Source: CAZKZZ01 sp964557375 (GTDB taxonomy: Bacteria > Spirochaetota > Spirochaetia > SPDA01 > CAZJBZ01). From it: a stretch of DNA of 64,000 nt. The stretch spans positions 1 through 64,000 of the forward strand of contig CAZKZZ010000004.1 of NCBI GenBank assembly GCA_964557375.1, in the 5' to 3' direction. Each line of letters begins with the position of its first letter. Position 1 is the first letter of the stretch. Positions 1-7,995 of the stretch are shown here, piece by piece. The notes beneath the pieces are model-generated. The model was given only the letters and a program-made list of their open reading frames with translations, did not search any database and had not been told where the DNA came from. The translations under genes and the position numbers were made by a program.

Positions 1-290
1 CGGCAGCGGTTGTTTTCAACCGGTCCGGCTGCACTGAGGCAGCAGTGGGCAGGGTAGAGAGACGGGTCGAGTGACGGTTTAAGAGACGTTTTTACCAATT
101 CTAAAAGCGCAAGGACCGGATCATAGAAGGCCGTTATCTCAGCGGTTTTGTATCTCTTTTTTGTAATAAGGCTGTAAGAGTCTGGTGAAACACCGATACA
201 GGCTACTGTTGTATTTGTACCTCCGATATCACCAGTGAGAACGGTGTGAGTAAGATGTTTATCCGGTTGTAGAGAATCGAATATTTTCAT
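1..290 (-). CDS. glk: Glucokinase (Glk family), N-terminal part, cut by window edge
   Basis: Phosphorylates glucose with ATP at the entry of glycolysis. Ninety-six N-terminal residues are visible; the rest lies outside the window. The phosphate-binding motif GDIGGTNT is at residues 20-27, as in the sugar kinase/actin fold, and a later stretch LSAAGPVENNR fits the Glk family (PF02685) better than ROK kinases, though with so little protein the subfamily is not certain. The start is the ATG at 290. It is divergent from the HAD gene, and the 142-nt gap between them holds an inverted-repeat element close to the likely promoter. Confidence 0.75.
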   Translation of the reverse strand, partial: MKIFDSLQPDKHLTHTVLTGDIGGTNTTVACIGVSPDSYSLITKKRYKTAEITAFYDPVLALLELVKTSLKPSLDPSLYPAHCCLSAAGPVENNRC

Positions 291-335
291 ACAGTTTCAT
301 TAGAATAAAACCAGAAAAGCATAAAACTGTAAACC

Positions 336-410
336 TAGTGGTGCGAATCGTGGGGATAATCATTTCATAAAGGACAGCTTTTATTGCTGTCCCCACGATT
401 CGCACCACTA
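336..410. repeat. 75-bp element with 21-bp perfect terminal inverted repeats (MITE-like)
   Basis: The left arm (336-356) and right arm (390-410) are exact reverse complements over 21 bp; the core of the right arm reads CCCACGATTCGCACCAC. The 33-nt centre holds a second small hairpin, GGACAGC (372-378) against GCTGTCC (386-392). The 7-mer GTAAACC flanks both sides (329-335 and 412-418), like a target-site duplication with one extra base on the right. The 11-mer TAAAGGACAGC occurs at 368-378 and again at 420-430, where it supplies the ribosome-binding site of the HAD gene. A third copy of the arm lies at 56385-56407. No coding capacity. Confidence 0.8.
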
Positions 411-432
411 AGTAAACCTTAAAGGACAGCAT

Positions 433-1215
433 ATGGTAGAAAAGCCCCTCATTTGTATAGATTTTGACGGAGTCCTCTGCGATTCGGTCCTCGAATGTTT
501 CGTCAGTTCCTGGATTGGATTTTTTCATTTATACCGCAAAGAACGGCCGATGAGTGTTTCTCTCGAAGAGATGGAGACTTTCAGGTCATATCGGCCGTAT
601 ATCCGCTCCGGGGAGGATTTTATTATCCTGCAGGATTGCATCTTCAAAAAAGTACCGCTTACAAGCCAGGATGATTTTGACCGGGTCCGCAGCGCCCTTA
701 CTGCGGAAACGATACAAACGTATCGTGACCATTTTTATTCGGCCCGCACAAAGCTGCTCGAAGAAGAGAGGATTACCTGGCTGCGGCTCAATCCGCTCTT
801 TCCCCAGGTGTCAGGATTTATCGATCGTGTTGCAGTGTGCGATCAATCCCACATTATTTCGACAAAGAAAGTGGAGTTCATCGCGGAAGTGCTGCAGGCC
901 TCCGGAATATCGTGGCCTTTAGAGAGAATCCACTGTTCGGAAGATGAACAGAAGCCGGCCTTTATAAAAAAGATTATGGATAAAACAGACTATAACCGGG
1001 CGCTGTTTTTCGATGACCAAATCGACCACTTCAAATCGAACAACAGAGAACAGAATGCCGTGATAACCGGATATTTGCCGGTTTGGGGATACATAAAGAA
1101 AGAATGGCTTACTCGGGATGTACTCGCCCCGCTCGGGGTCAAGGCAATTGATGCCGAGCAGTTCTACGAGCTGATGACTCAGTACTGCAGCGGTTTTAAC
1201 ACCGAGCAGATCTAA
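433..1215 (+). CDS. HAD-superfamily hydrolase-like protein
   Basis: 260 residues. Motif I is DFDGVLCDS at residues 10-18, giving the nucleophile D10 and acid/base D12 of the haloacid dehalogenase fold. Motif II is the S/T of HIISTKK, and motif IV is the acidic pair in LFFDDQIDHF. The substrate cannot be read from the sequence; phosphatase activity is the family default. The start ATG at 433 has AAAGGA about 7 nt upstream, inside a repeated 11-mer shared with the neighbouring inverted-repeat element. It stands alone between the divergent glucokinase and the promoter of the rpsF operon. Confidence 0.7.
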   Translation: MVEKPLICIDFDGVLCDSVLECFVSSWIGFFHLYRKERPMSVSLEEMETFRSYRPYIRSGEDFIILQDCIFKKVPLTSQDDFDRVRSALTAETIQTYRDHFYSARTKLLEEERITWLRLNPLFPQVSGFIDRVAVCDQSHIISTKKVEFIAEVLQASGISWPLERIHCSEDEQKPAFIKKIMDKTDYNRALFFDDQIDHFKSNNREQNAVITGYLPVWGYIKKEWLTRDVLAPLGVKAIDAEQFYELMTQYCSGFNTEQI

Positions 1216-1232
1216 AAGTGAGAAATCCGGAA

Positions 1233-1261
1233 TTGACAATGGGCAGGTTTTATGTTATTTT
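1233..1261 (+). promoter_or_regulatory. Sigma-70-type promoter of the rpsF operon
   Basis: TTGACA at 1233-1238, a 17-nt spacer, and TATTTT at 1256-1261. It leaves a leader of about 145 nt before rpsF. The leader contains the segment CCTGGTACCGGACAATAGG near 1371-1389, where CCT/AGG can pair around an ACCG. This could be the S6:S18 binding motif known from other rpsF leaders, but I did not fold it. Confidence 0.5.
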
Positions 1262-1414
1262 TCACGGGCCTCTTTATCTGAAGACCGGCTGTATATCCAA
1301 ACGCAGAGCGGTTATTCAGATCAGAAATAAACCTACATTTGGGCCCGGCAAAAACCGATATGTGTTAAACTGCCTGGTACCGGACAATAGGTAATACGAC
1401 CGTAAGGAGGAGAG

Positions 1415-1696
1415 ATGAGAAATTACGAGGCAGTATTTATTTTCCCTGCCAGAGAAGAGGAATACAGCGCAGGGAGAGAGTTTGTAAGGGGTCTGTTTCA
1501 GAACGCCCAGGCAAATATCGTCAAAGAAGAGGATATGGGCGAGCGTGACCTTACCTATACCGTAAAAAAAGAGGGCCGAGGTCACTACTACTTTTTTGAG
1601 GCTGAAATGAACCCCGAATCGATCAGCGATATCGATAAATCCCTCAAAATTCGAGCAGATGTCTTAAAGTATCTCTTTGTAAATAAAGAAAAGTAG
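1415..1696 (+). CDS. rpsF: 30S ribosomal protein S6
   Basis: S6 binds 16S rRNA together with S18 in the platform of the small subunit. The 93 residues begin with MRNYEAVFIF and continue through the typical alternating beta/alpha pattern to a short basic tail; the length matches the family. The AAGGAGG site lies a few bases before ATG 1415. It is the first gene of rpsF-ssb-rpsR-DUF2232-rplI-dnaB, an order shared with other spirochaetes. Confidence 0.95.
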   Translation: MRNYEAVFIFPAREEEYSAGREFVRGLFQNAQANIVKEEDMGERDLTYTVKKEGRGHYYFFEAEMNPESISDIDKSLKIRADVLKYLFVNKEK

Positions 1697-1724
1697 ATAC
1701 CCCCAAATAACGTGGAGAAGTCTC

Positions 1725-2165
1725 ATGAATGATATCAATAAAGTTATTATCGTGGGCCGTCTTACCCGGGATGCGGAACTGAAATACACGAGCAATGGAT
1801 TTGCAGTCAGCAAATTTTCACTGGCGGTTAACCGGAGAAAAAAGAGCGGTGACCAGTGGGTTGAGGAAGCAAATTTTTTTGACGTAGTACTGTGGGGAAG
1901 AATGGCTGAAGCGATAAACCAGTATCTGGTCAAAGGAAAACAGGTTGCCGTTGAGGGTGAATTGCGGCAGAACCGCTGGGAACAGGATGGTCAACCGCGT
2001 AGTAAAGTGGAGATTACCGCTAATAATCTGCAGCTGCTGGGAGGCACCGGCGGTCCGCGGCAGGGAGGCAATTCCGATTCTTCCGGTTACGGAAACGATT
2101 TTTCCGGAGGAAGTGATAAGGGAACTCCGAATGATGACAATTTTGAAGATGATATACCGTTTTAA
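1725..2165 (+). CDS. ssb: Single-stranded DNA-binding protein
   Basis: 146 residues. The N-terminal OB fold covers about residues 1-105, starting NDINKVIIVGRLTRDAELKY. It is followed by a Gly/Ser-rich linker and the acidic tip EDDIPF, which in this family docks partner proteins of replication and repair. It coats single-stranded DNA as a tetramer in well-studied bacteria. Lying between rpsF and rpsR is the classical arrangement. Confidence 0.97.
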   Translation: MNDINKVIIVGRLTRDAELKYTSNGFAVSKFSLAVNRRKKSGDQWVEEANFFDVVLWGRMAEAINQYLVKGKQVAVEGELRQNRWEQDGQPRSKVEITANNLQLLGGTGGPRQGGNSDSSGYGNDFSGGSDKGTPNDDNFEDDIPF

Positions 2166-2180
2166 TCGAGGAGAAAAACA

Positions 2181-2621
2181 GTGAGTGATAAGGATAATAT
2201 AGAAAACAAAGCCGAAGAAGAAAAAACCGGACAGAACAGCGAACAGAGTTCTAATCAGAGAAAGGACCAGCGAAGCGAATCAACAGGTCGACCGCAAGAT
2301 TCGGGCAGAGATTATAATCGGGACAGAGACCGTGACCGCGACAGGGACAGTTCCGATTCTGATAGTTATAGCCGGGGTGATTCCCGCGGAGGAGGCAGGC
2401 CGAGAGGGCGTGTTTATTTTCGAAAAAAAGTGTGCAGATTTTGCACCCAGAATGTAAAGATCGATTATAAGAACCCGGAAACACTTTCCCGATTCATTAC
2501 CGAACGGGGGAAGATCCTCCCTCGCCGTATAACAGGTACCTGTGCAAAGCACCAAAGAGAGCTGGCAACCCACATAAAAAGGGCAAGGATGCTGGCGATG
2601 CTTCCGTTTGTAAAGCATTAG
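2181..2621 (+). CDS. rpsR: 30S ribosomal protein S18 with long charged N-terminal extension
   Basis: The S18 core is the last ~70 residues, with the pattern VCRFC..N..IDYKNPETLSRFITERGKI and the basic end. The first ~75 residues are low-complexity and highly charged, rich in Glu, Lys, Gln and then alternating Arg-Asp (about RDRDRDRD) before a Gly/Arg segment. S18 is normally 75-100 residues; this one has 146. The start is GTG 2181, with GAGGAG upstream. The Cys pair in VCRFC suggests a zinc-binding C+ form, which would need the matching third and fourth ligands (another Cys is seen at GTCAKH). Confidence 0.93.
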   Translation: MSDKDNIENKAEEEKTGQNSEQSSNQRKDQRSESTGRPQDSGRDYNRDRDRDRDRDSSDSDSYSRGDSRGGGRPRGRVYFRKKVCRFCTQNVKIDYKNPETLSRFITERGKILPRRITGTCAKHQRELATHIKRARMLAMLPFVKH

Positions 2622-2622
2622 T

Positions 2623-3594
2623 ATGAATATTGGTCCATGGAAAAGCAGTTGGACTGATCTTATTGGATTTTCTATATTATCGCTGCTTTTCTACAAGCTG
2701 GGTATTTTTTTTCTTCTATTTCTTGTACCGCTACAGGTATTATATGTGAGAAGGGGATTAACAACTCAGCTGTACAGTTTCGGGATTGTACTGTTTTTCA
2801 TTTTTGTATTTGCCGTCATCAGTACGCGAAAAATTGAAAACGGTACCCTGCGCGGGACCCTCCTGCTGCTCGAAATGGTCGTTCCGGCCCTGCTTATGAC
2901 GGGTTTGGCAGCGGTAAACGCGCATAATGAGTATATACACAGGAATTTATACAAGCTGTTAGCAGCGACAATCATAACCGGGCTGGTCAGCATCGTGATC
3001 ATTGTACTGATGATGCGAAGCGAAGCGTACATTAATTTCATTAAAGACCAGATGGACCTGATGCTGGAAGCGTTTTCCCAGGCGTTTACAACAGAGGGTA
3101 CTGCCGGAATGATGTTCGGCGGCATGTTTACAACGGAAAGGATTTTCGAAATGGCGAGAAAAATCCTGCTGCGGAATTACCTGTTTCTCTATTTTATGAT
3201 GCTTGTCGGAAATTGGCGGGCCGGTACTGCTATCGGCAAGAGAAGTATCGGAGAAAGTGTAACTCCTTTTTCCGGATTTTCACTTCCCGATTTTTTTATC
3301 TGGCCGCTTCTTATTTCCTGGACCGGCGTACTGTTTGACAGTTTGATCGGGGCCGGTTTCTTGAGTTATATTTTTTGGAACAGCGGACTGGTATTCCTGT
3401 TCCTGTACGGCCTGCAGGGATTTGCTATAATCCGGCATCTTTTTGAAAAATACAGTGTTTCCCGGGGCTTGAGATTTTTATTTGGGTTCGGGGTAGTCAT
3501 TTTGTTCATGATTCCGGGACTCAATTTTCTGTTGTTAATAGGAATTCCGGGTCTCGGAGTTTCAGAACTGTGGATAAAACTTAGAAAGGAGTAA
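2623..3594 (+). CDS. DUF2232-type integral membrane protein
   Basis: 323 residues with about eight hydrophobic segments, for example near residues 15-35, 50-68, 80-98, 112-130, 190-205, 230-245 and 285-315. A YybS/DUF2232-like protein between rpsR and rplI is a recurrent arrangement, and this is the basis of the call. Its biochemical role is unknown. The gene begins 1 nt after rpsR and ends 7 nt before rplI, so it is surely cotranscribed with them. Confidence 0.7.
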   Translation: MNIGPWKSSWTDLIGFSILSLLFYKLGIFFLLFLVPLQVLYVRRGLTTQLYSFGIVLFFIFVFAVISTRKIENGTLRGTLLLLEMVVPALLMTGLAAVNAHNEYIHRNLYKLLAATIITGLVSIVIIVLMMRSEAYINFIKDQMDLMLEAFSQAFTTEGTAGMMFGGMFTTERIFEMARKILLRNYLFLYFMMLVGNWRAGTAIGKRSIGESVTPFSGFSLPDFFIWPLLISWTGVLFDSLIGAGFLSYIFWNSGLVFLFLYGLQGFAIIRHLFEKYSVSRGLRFLFGFGVVILFMIPGLNFLLLIGIPGLGVSELWIKLRKE

Positions 3595-3601
3595 TGAAAA
3601 T

Positions 3602-4057
3602 ATGAAAGTTATTCTTATAAAAGATGTACCGAACTTGGGAGAAGAAGGAGACATCTGCGACGTGGCAGACGGATACGGACGAAACTATCTCCTTCCCAAG
3701 AAATTTGCGCTTCCTCATACAAAACAGAACAAGGCTCTCATCGAGCAGAGAAGAGAAGCAATCGAGAAGAGAAAGGAAGAAAAACGAAAAGAGGCACAAT
3801 CTCTAAAAGAGCGATTGGAAGGTGAGGAGATCGAACTCGAAATGCCGGCCGGAGAAACCGGAAAACTTTTTGGAAGCGTAAACAATGCAACTATTGCTGA
3901 GGAATTGGAAAAGCGGGGCATTCCGGTTGAACGGAAAAGAATTGAAATAATCGGCAGCAATATTAAAGAGCTCGGTGAATATGAAGTGAAGATCAAGCTC
4001 TACGACAACGATACGGCGAATCTCAAGGTAAAAGTAAACCGGGCCACAAACCAGTGA
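3602..4057 (+). CDS. rplI: 50S ribosomal protein L9
   Basis: 151 residues, the standard length. The N-terminal rRNA-binding domain starts MKVILIKDVPNLGEEGD and carries the signature GYGRNYLLPKKFAL. A long Lys/Glu-rich connecting helix covers about residues 40-75, followed by the C-terminal domain. L9 sits at the base of the L1 stalk of the large subunit. It lies directly upstream of dnaB. Confidence 0.97.
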   Translation: MKVILIKDVPNLGEEGDICDVADGYGRNYLLPKKFALPHTKQNKALIEQRREAIEKRKEEKRKEAQSLKERLEGEEIELEMPAGETGKLFGSVNNATIAEELEKRGIPVERKRIEIIGSNIKELGEYEVKIKLYDNDTANLKVKVNRATNQ

Positions 4058-4098
4058 TATAACACCAAAGAGCCCTGGTACGGGAGATATTTCTTACG

Positions 4099-5442
4099 GT
4101 GGTAGCCACTGCGTTAAAAGACAAAATTCCTCCCCATAACGAAGAGGCTGAGGTAGCAACCCTCGGAGCTCTCCTCTTAGACAGTGAATCTCTTTCCACT
4201 GTACTTCAGTTCTTGAGGGGGGATGATTTCTATAAAATCTCCCATCAAAAAATTTTTCAGGGTATTGTCGAGCTTTTTCAAAAGGGGGAGGCGATTGATA
4301 TCATCACCCTCACGGAGGAGCTCCGGGGAGAAGGGTCCCTCGAATCATGCGGGGGCAGTGCCTACATATCATCCTTGACCTCTGCTGTACCCACCAGCGC
4401 CAATGTCGAGTATTATGCAAGGATCGTTCAAGGCTGCAGCATTCGGCGGAATCTGCTCAAGATTGCAGGAGAAATTGTAGCGAGTGCCCATGATGAGTCC
4501 AAAGAAGGCCGGCTCATTATCGAAGAGGCAGAACGAAAGATTTTCGAGATTACGGACAAACAAAATTCCAGAACGTACAAGGCTGTTCGTGAGATTCTCA
4601 CAGATACGATCGCTGCAATTGAAAAACTGTACCATACTAAAGAGCACTATACCGGCGTTCCTTCCGGTTTCGATGAACTGGACCAGTTGACTGCAGGGTT
4701 TCAAAAATCGGAGTTTATCGTTATCGGGGCCCGTCCTTCAGTCGGTAAGACGGCGTTAGCACTTACCATGGCCGCGAATATGTCCATCAAAAACCATATT
4801 CCTGTCGGGTTTTTTACACTGGAGATGACGGACATGGCCCTTATGCAGCGGCTCATTGCGGCTGAAGCCAGACTCAACTCGAAAAAACTGCGTACCGGTA
4901 TGCTCTCGCCGGCCAATTTTCATGATCTCGCTGATGCGGCGGGCAAAATCTATGAGGCGCCCTTGTATATCGATGATTCACCAAATATACGGTTACTCGA
5001 CTTACGGGCAGGCGCCCGGCGGATGAAATCGAAACACAATATCCAGGCCCTGTTTATCGACTATCTCACCTTGGTCAGCAGCGAAAATAGAGAACTTCCC
5101 CGTCATGAACAGATCGCAGAGATATCACGGTCTTTGAAAGCGCTCGCCCGTGAACTGGACATTCCGGTGATCACTCTCTCCCAGGTTCGTCGTGAGACCG
5201 AAGGAAAGCGGCCTACTCTCGCGGATTTGCGTGAATCCGGGTCGATCGAGCAGGACGCTGATGTTGTGATTTTTCTCCATCGGGAACGGCAGAGCTCGAA
5301 CGAAGATGAAGAACAGGGGGCTTCGAACAATATTACGGAGCTGATCTTGGCGAAACAGCGTAACGGTCCGGTGGATACGATAAAAATAGCCTTCCTTCCC
5401 CAGTATGCCAAATTCGAACCGCTCTCCTACGATTCCCCTTGA
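4099..5442 (+). CDS. dnaB: Replicative DNA helicase DnaB
   Basis: 447 residues, normal for DnaB. The N-terminal helical domain (about 10-115, PHNEEAEVATLGALLLD) binds primase; the linker is followed by the RecA-like motor with Walker A GARPSVGKTAL near residue 214 and the Walker B region LFIDYLTLVS. The C-terminal arm has the conserved DLRESGSIEQDADVV. It unwinds the fork as a hexamer. The start is GTG 4099, the first in-frame start preceding the conserved N-terminus; there is a GGGAG about 15 nt upstream, so the SD is not strong. Confidence 0.97.
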   Translation: MVATALKDKIPPHNEEAEVATLGALLLDSESLSTVLQFLRGDDFYKISHQKIFQGIVELFQKGEAIDIITLTEELRGEGSLESCGGSAYISSLTSAVPTSANVEYYARIVQGCSIRRNLLKIAGEIVASAHDESKEGRLIIEEAERKIFEITDKQNSRTYKAVREILTDTIAAIEKLYHTKEHYTGVPSGFDELDQLTAGFQKSEFIVIGARPSVGKTALALTMAANMSIKNHIPVGFFTLEMTDMALMQRLIAAEARLNSKKLRTGMLSPANFHDLADAAGKIYEAPLYIDDSPNIRLLDLRAGARRMKSKHNIQALFIDYLTLVSSENRELPRHEQIAEISRSLKALARELDIPVITLSQVRRETEGKRPTLADLRESGSIEQDADVVIFLHRERQSSNEDEEQGASNNITELILAKQRNGPVDTIKIAFLPQYAKFEPLSYDSP

Positions 5443-5483
5443 AAAATAGGTGAAAACAAGAAAAAATAGAAAAGAGGTGGAAT

Positions 5484-5780
5484 ATGGGTCTTCAAGATAC
5501 GTATAATTTCGATTTTCTCGTCAATGAAGCTGAACGTTTGGTTTTGAATGAACTCGAAAGACAGCTGCGGGAGGACTCACAAGGTGCTGTCTGCAAATGT
5601 GAAGAGTGCGTATTGGATATGGCCGCGTACGCGCTGAACAACGTTCCCCCGGCATATCGTGCTTCGTTAAAAGGCAAATTATACGCCCAATCAATGGACA
5701 GAAGTGATTATGCGGATAAAGTAAAGAAGGCCGTAGAGAAGGCAATTTCGGTTGTGTCTAAAAATCCCGGACATGAGTGA
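5484..5780 (+). CDS. ComFB-type (late competence) small protein
   Basis: 98 residues matching the ComFB family (PF10719): a helical N-terminus, then cysteines C37, C39 and C42 in the pattern CKCEEC followed by VLDMAAYALNNVPPAY. The cysteines probably bind a metal. ComFB sits in the comF operon of Bacillus, but in many bacteria these proteins occur alone and some have been reported to bind cyclic dinucleotides; no such role can be read here. AGAGGTGG precedes the ATG. It is the last gene before the sequence gap. Confidence 0.8.
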   Translation: MGLQDTYNFDFLVNEAERLVLNELERQLREDSQGAVCKCEECVLDMAAYALNNVPPAYRASLKGKLYAQSMDRSDYADKVKKAVEKAISVVSKNPGHE

Positions 5781-5803
5781 GGAATGAGACCGGAGCGTGG
5801 AAG

Positions 5804-5903
5804 NNNNNNNNNNNNNNNNNNNNNNNNNNNNNNNNNNNNNNNNNNNNNNNNNNNNNNNNNNNNNNNNNNNNNNNNNNNNNNNNNNNNNNNNNNNNNNNNN
5901 NNN
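5804..5903. other. Assembly gap, 100 N
   Basis: Exactly 100 undetermined bases, the usual placeholder for a scaffold join of unknown size. The plus-strand comFB end and the minus-strand WD40 end on either side are both intact, so no gene is visibly cut, but missing genes or a misjoin cannot be excluded. Confidence 0.99.
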
Positions 5904-5912
5904 GAGGCGGGT

Positions 5913-7994
5913 TCAAAAATAGGAACCTGCTGAACTCTGGGACGTCTGTTCATTTAATCGAAATGATGAGGTATCGCCCCTGTACCTTTGAGACCCATCA
6001 TAGAAATTAATATACTGTCTTGCCCCGGAAGAGCTGTAATAATGCCCGGAAGGAAGTATTACCAGCCAGTTGGAATCTTTAAAAAGGTAGAGATCAAACA
6101 GTTTATCACCGGAGTTCTTGTCCCAGGCGGTAACGGTGGAGTCGCGGTTCAAGCTGAATAGATAGCGGCCGTGAATAACGATTTTCCGGGGAACATGTCC
6201 GCTCCTCTCGAACACCGTTTCTTGAGAAAAGGGAAAAACTTCGATGCCGTTATAACCGATTGTCGAATAGATTGTCGTCGGACGCTGTTCCATAGTGAAT
6301 GCCGCGCTCAAATCTTCTCCTTTGAATGTTTGAAGCGTATATGTCAGATCAAATGTGCGGCCGGTATGTTCCTTTAATACGGTAGAAAACGTTTCACCCT
6401 CCTGCTGGAGGCCGAGACTATACAATCTGCGGTTGTTGTCATCATACATGAGATCAAATGTTAACACATTGCTGTCATAGATCGGCACGGTCTCACCCGT
6501 TTCGGGGTTGATTTGAAGAAGGGGCACACTGAAACCGGTCGACCTGCTTTTCCCTGCAATTATTGCATCGCCGGCAAATGTAACCGTCTCGAGCCCGAAA
6601 GAGGAGTAGGAGAACTTTTCATGGAAGGTATCTTTATCGAATATTCTGCAGGTCCCGTTTTTTTCGAGTGCGAGTATGCGGGTGCTATCGATAGAAATAT
6701 CTTTTAGAGGGCTCTCGAATTCTTCGTAACTGTTCCCTGAGCTGCTAAAAAAAGGATTAAAATATGCAATCTTGCCCGCGGATTCTCCTTTCGTCCACAG
6801 CAGCAGGTCTCTGTCCGAAACAGTTTCGATTCCAATTTTTTCCTGAAACGGATTGGGGTGTTTTGTGATGTACACATATTCCGGTCTCAGTTTGTCCTCC
6901 TCTTTTTTGGTCTTCTTCAAAAAATCGGAATTAAAGACGAGGATTTCTTCTTTTGAAGGAAGCAGCAGCTGATCTTTGGTAAAGGCGATGTCGGTTATTT
7001 CTTTGAGTCTGCCGCTGCCGAACTCCCGGTGAGTCGACCACCTGATTTTGTGTTCGGTAATGTACCCCTTCACGTTCGATGTATAGATAGAGTTCATGTA
7101 AAACGCTACATCGGTTATCCGTTCTTCGAAAGGAACGTCGAATCTCCGCTCAATACGAATCCTGTCCTCTAAATCGATGAGAAAGATGGTCTGATCCTCT
7201 TCCGCTTCTCTTCGGGCGACACATGCAACGGAGTTGGAGAGCGGGTTGGTCGATACGGCACCGATTCCGCTGATCGGAAGGGAGACGACCTCATTTCCAT
7301 TAATGAGGTCGATCATGTACACTCTATTACCGTCGGACCCGACCATATACCGGAGGTTGCTCGTAAAGGAGAATGTTGTGATATCGGGGGTTGTCGATAT
7401 TCTCTGTTTTCTAACACCTCCGACGATATCCCAATATTGAATATTACCCGAAGGACTGTAGGTCATGATCGTTTTTTCACTCGGAGAGATGATAAATCCG
7501 GAAACGATACCGAACCCATCTCTTAAGTACGGGGTCTGCTCTCCCGATTCTGCATCGAGCAACACCAAACTGTCCCATTCTGTAATAGAGTAGGCGAGAT
7601 ACGAACCTTTCGGTGAAAATCCAATATATAACGGCACTTCTCGGATTTCTCTCGAGAACAGTTCTTTATTATCCTGCCAGTTCCACACCGCCAATTTAAA
7701 AGTTTTTGCATCGACCTTTTCCACAGTTGCGATACGGGGCTGTTCCGGATCGAGGGCGAACTTCTCGATAGGATTGTATGAAACCCGGAGATTGTAGACG
7801 AGCTCTTTTGTAGAGGCATTCCAGCCGCGGACCGTCCCGTCTTCACCTGCAGAGAACAGAAGATCAAACTCCTGATGGTATTCGAGCGAGCGGACCACAC
7901 CGGTGTGTCCATTGTCCACTACTACCCGCGGATTATCGCAGTAGCTGTAGGTTCCCAGCAAGATCAGCATGAAAAAAAGCAGGTGTTTTTTCAA
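5913..7994 (-). CDS. Exported WD40-type beta-propeller protein
   Basis: 693 residues with a signal peptide (KKHLLFFMLILLGTYSYC) and at least one clear WD repeat, HTGVVRSLEYHQEFDLLFSAGEDGTVRGWN, followed by many looser propeller blades such as GRYLFSLNRDSTVTAWD. The C-terminus, NWLVILPSGHYYSSSGA, is a common ending of bacterial WD40 proteins. A scaffold role in the periplasm or outer surface is likely, with no enzymatic motif seen. The start is TTG 7994: AGGAG lies about 10 nt upstream and this start keeps the two lysines of the signal peptide. Only one base separates it from the stop of the CpXC gene, so translation is probably coupled. Confidence 0.75.
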   Translation of the reverse strand: MKKHLLFFMLILLGTYSYCDNPRVVVDNGHTGVVRSLEYHQEFDLLFSAGEDGTVRGWNASTKELVYNLRVSYNPIEKFALDPEQPRIATVEKVDAKTFKLAVWNWQDNKELFSREIREVPLYIGFSPKGSYLAYSITEWDSLVLLDAESGEQTPYLRDGFGIVSGFIISPSEKTIMTYSPSGNIQYWDIVGGVRKQRISTTPDITTFSFTSNLRYMVGSDGNRVYMIDLINGNEVVSLPISGIGAVSTNPLSNSVACVARREAEEDQTIFLIDLEDRIRIERRFDVPFEERITDVAFYMNSIYTSNVKGYITEHKIRWSTHREFGSGRLKEITDIAFTKDQLLLPSKEEILVFNSDFLKKTKKEEDKLRPEYVYITKHPNPFQEKIGIETVSDRDLLLWTKGESAGKIAYFNPFFSSSGNSYEEFESPLKDISIDSTRILALEKNGTCRIFDKDTFHEKFSYSSFGLETVTFAGDAIIAGKSRSTGFSVPLLQINPETGETVPIYDSNVLTFDLMYDDNNRRLYSLGLQQEGETFSTVLKEHTGRTFDLTYTLQTFKGEDLSAAFTMEQRPTTIYSTIGYNGIEVFPFSQETVFERSGHVPRKIVIHGRYLFSLNRDSTVTAWDKNSGDKLFDLYLFKDSNWLVILPSGHYYSSSGARQYINFYDGSQRYRGDTSSFRLNEQTSQSSAGSYF

Positions 7995-7995
7995 A

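Noticed and set aside
5708..6010. Frames crossing the N run, seeming to extend both sides
   Set aside because: The sequence across the gap is unknown; translations through N are meaningless.
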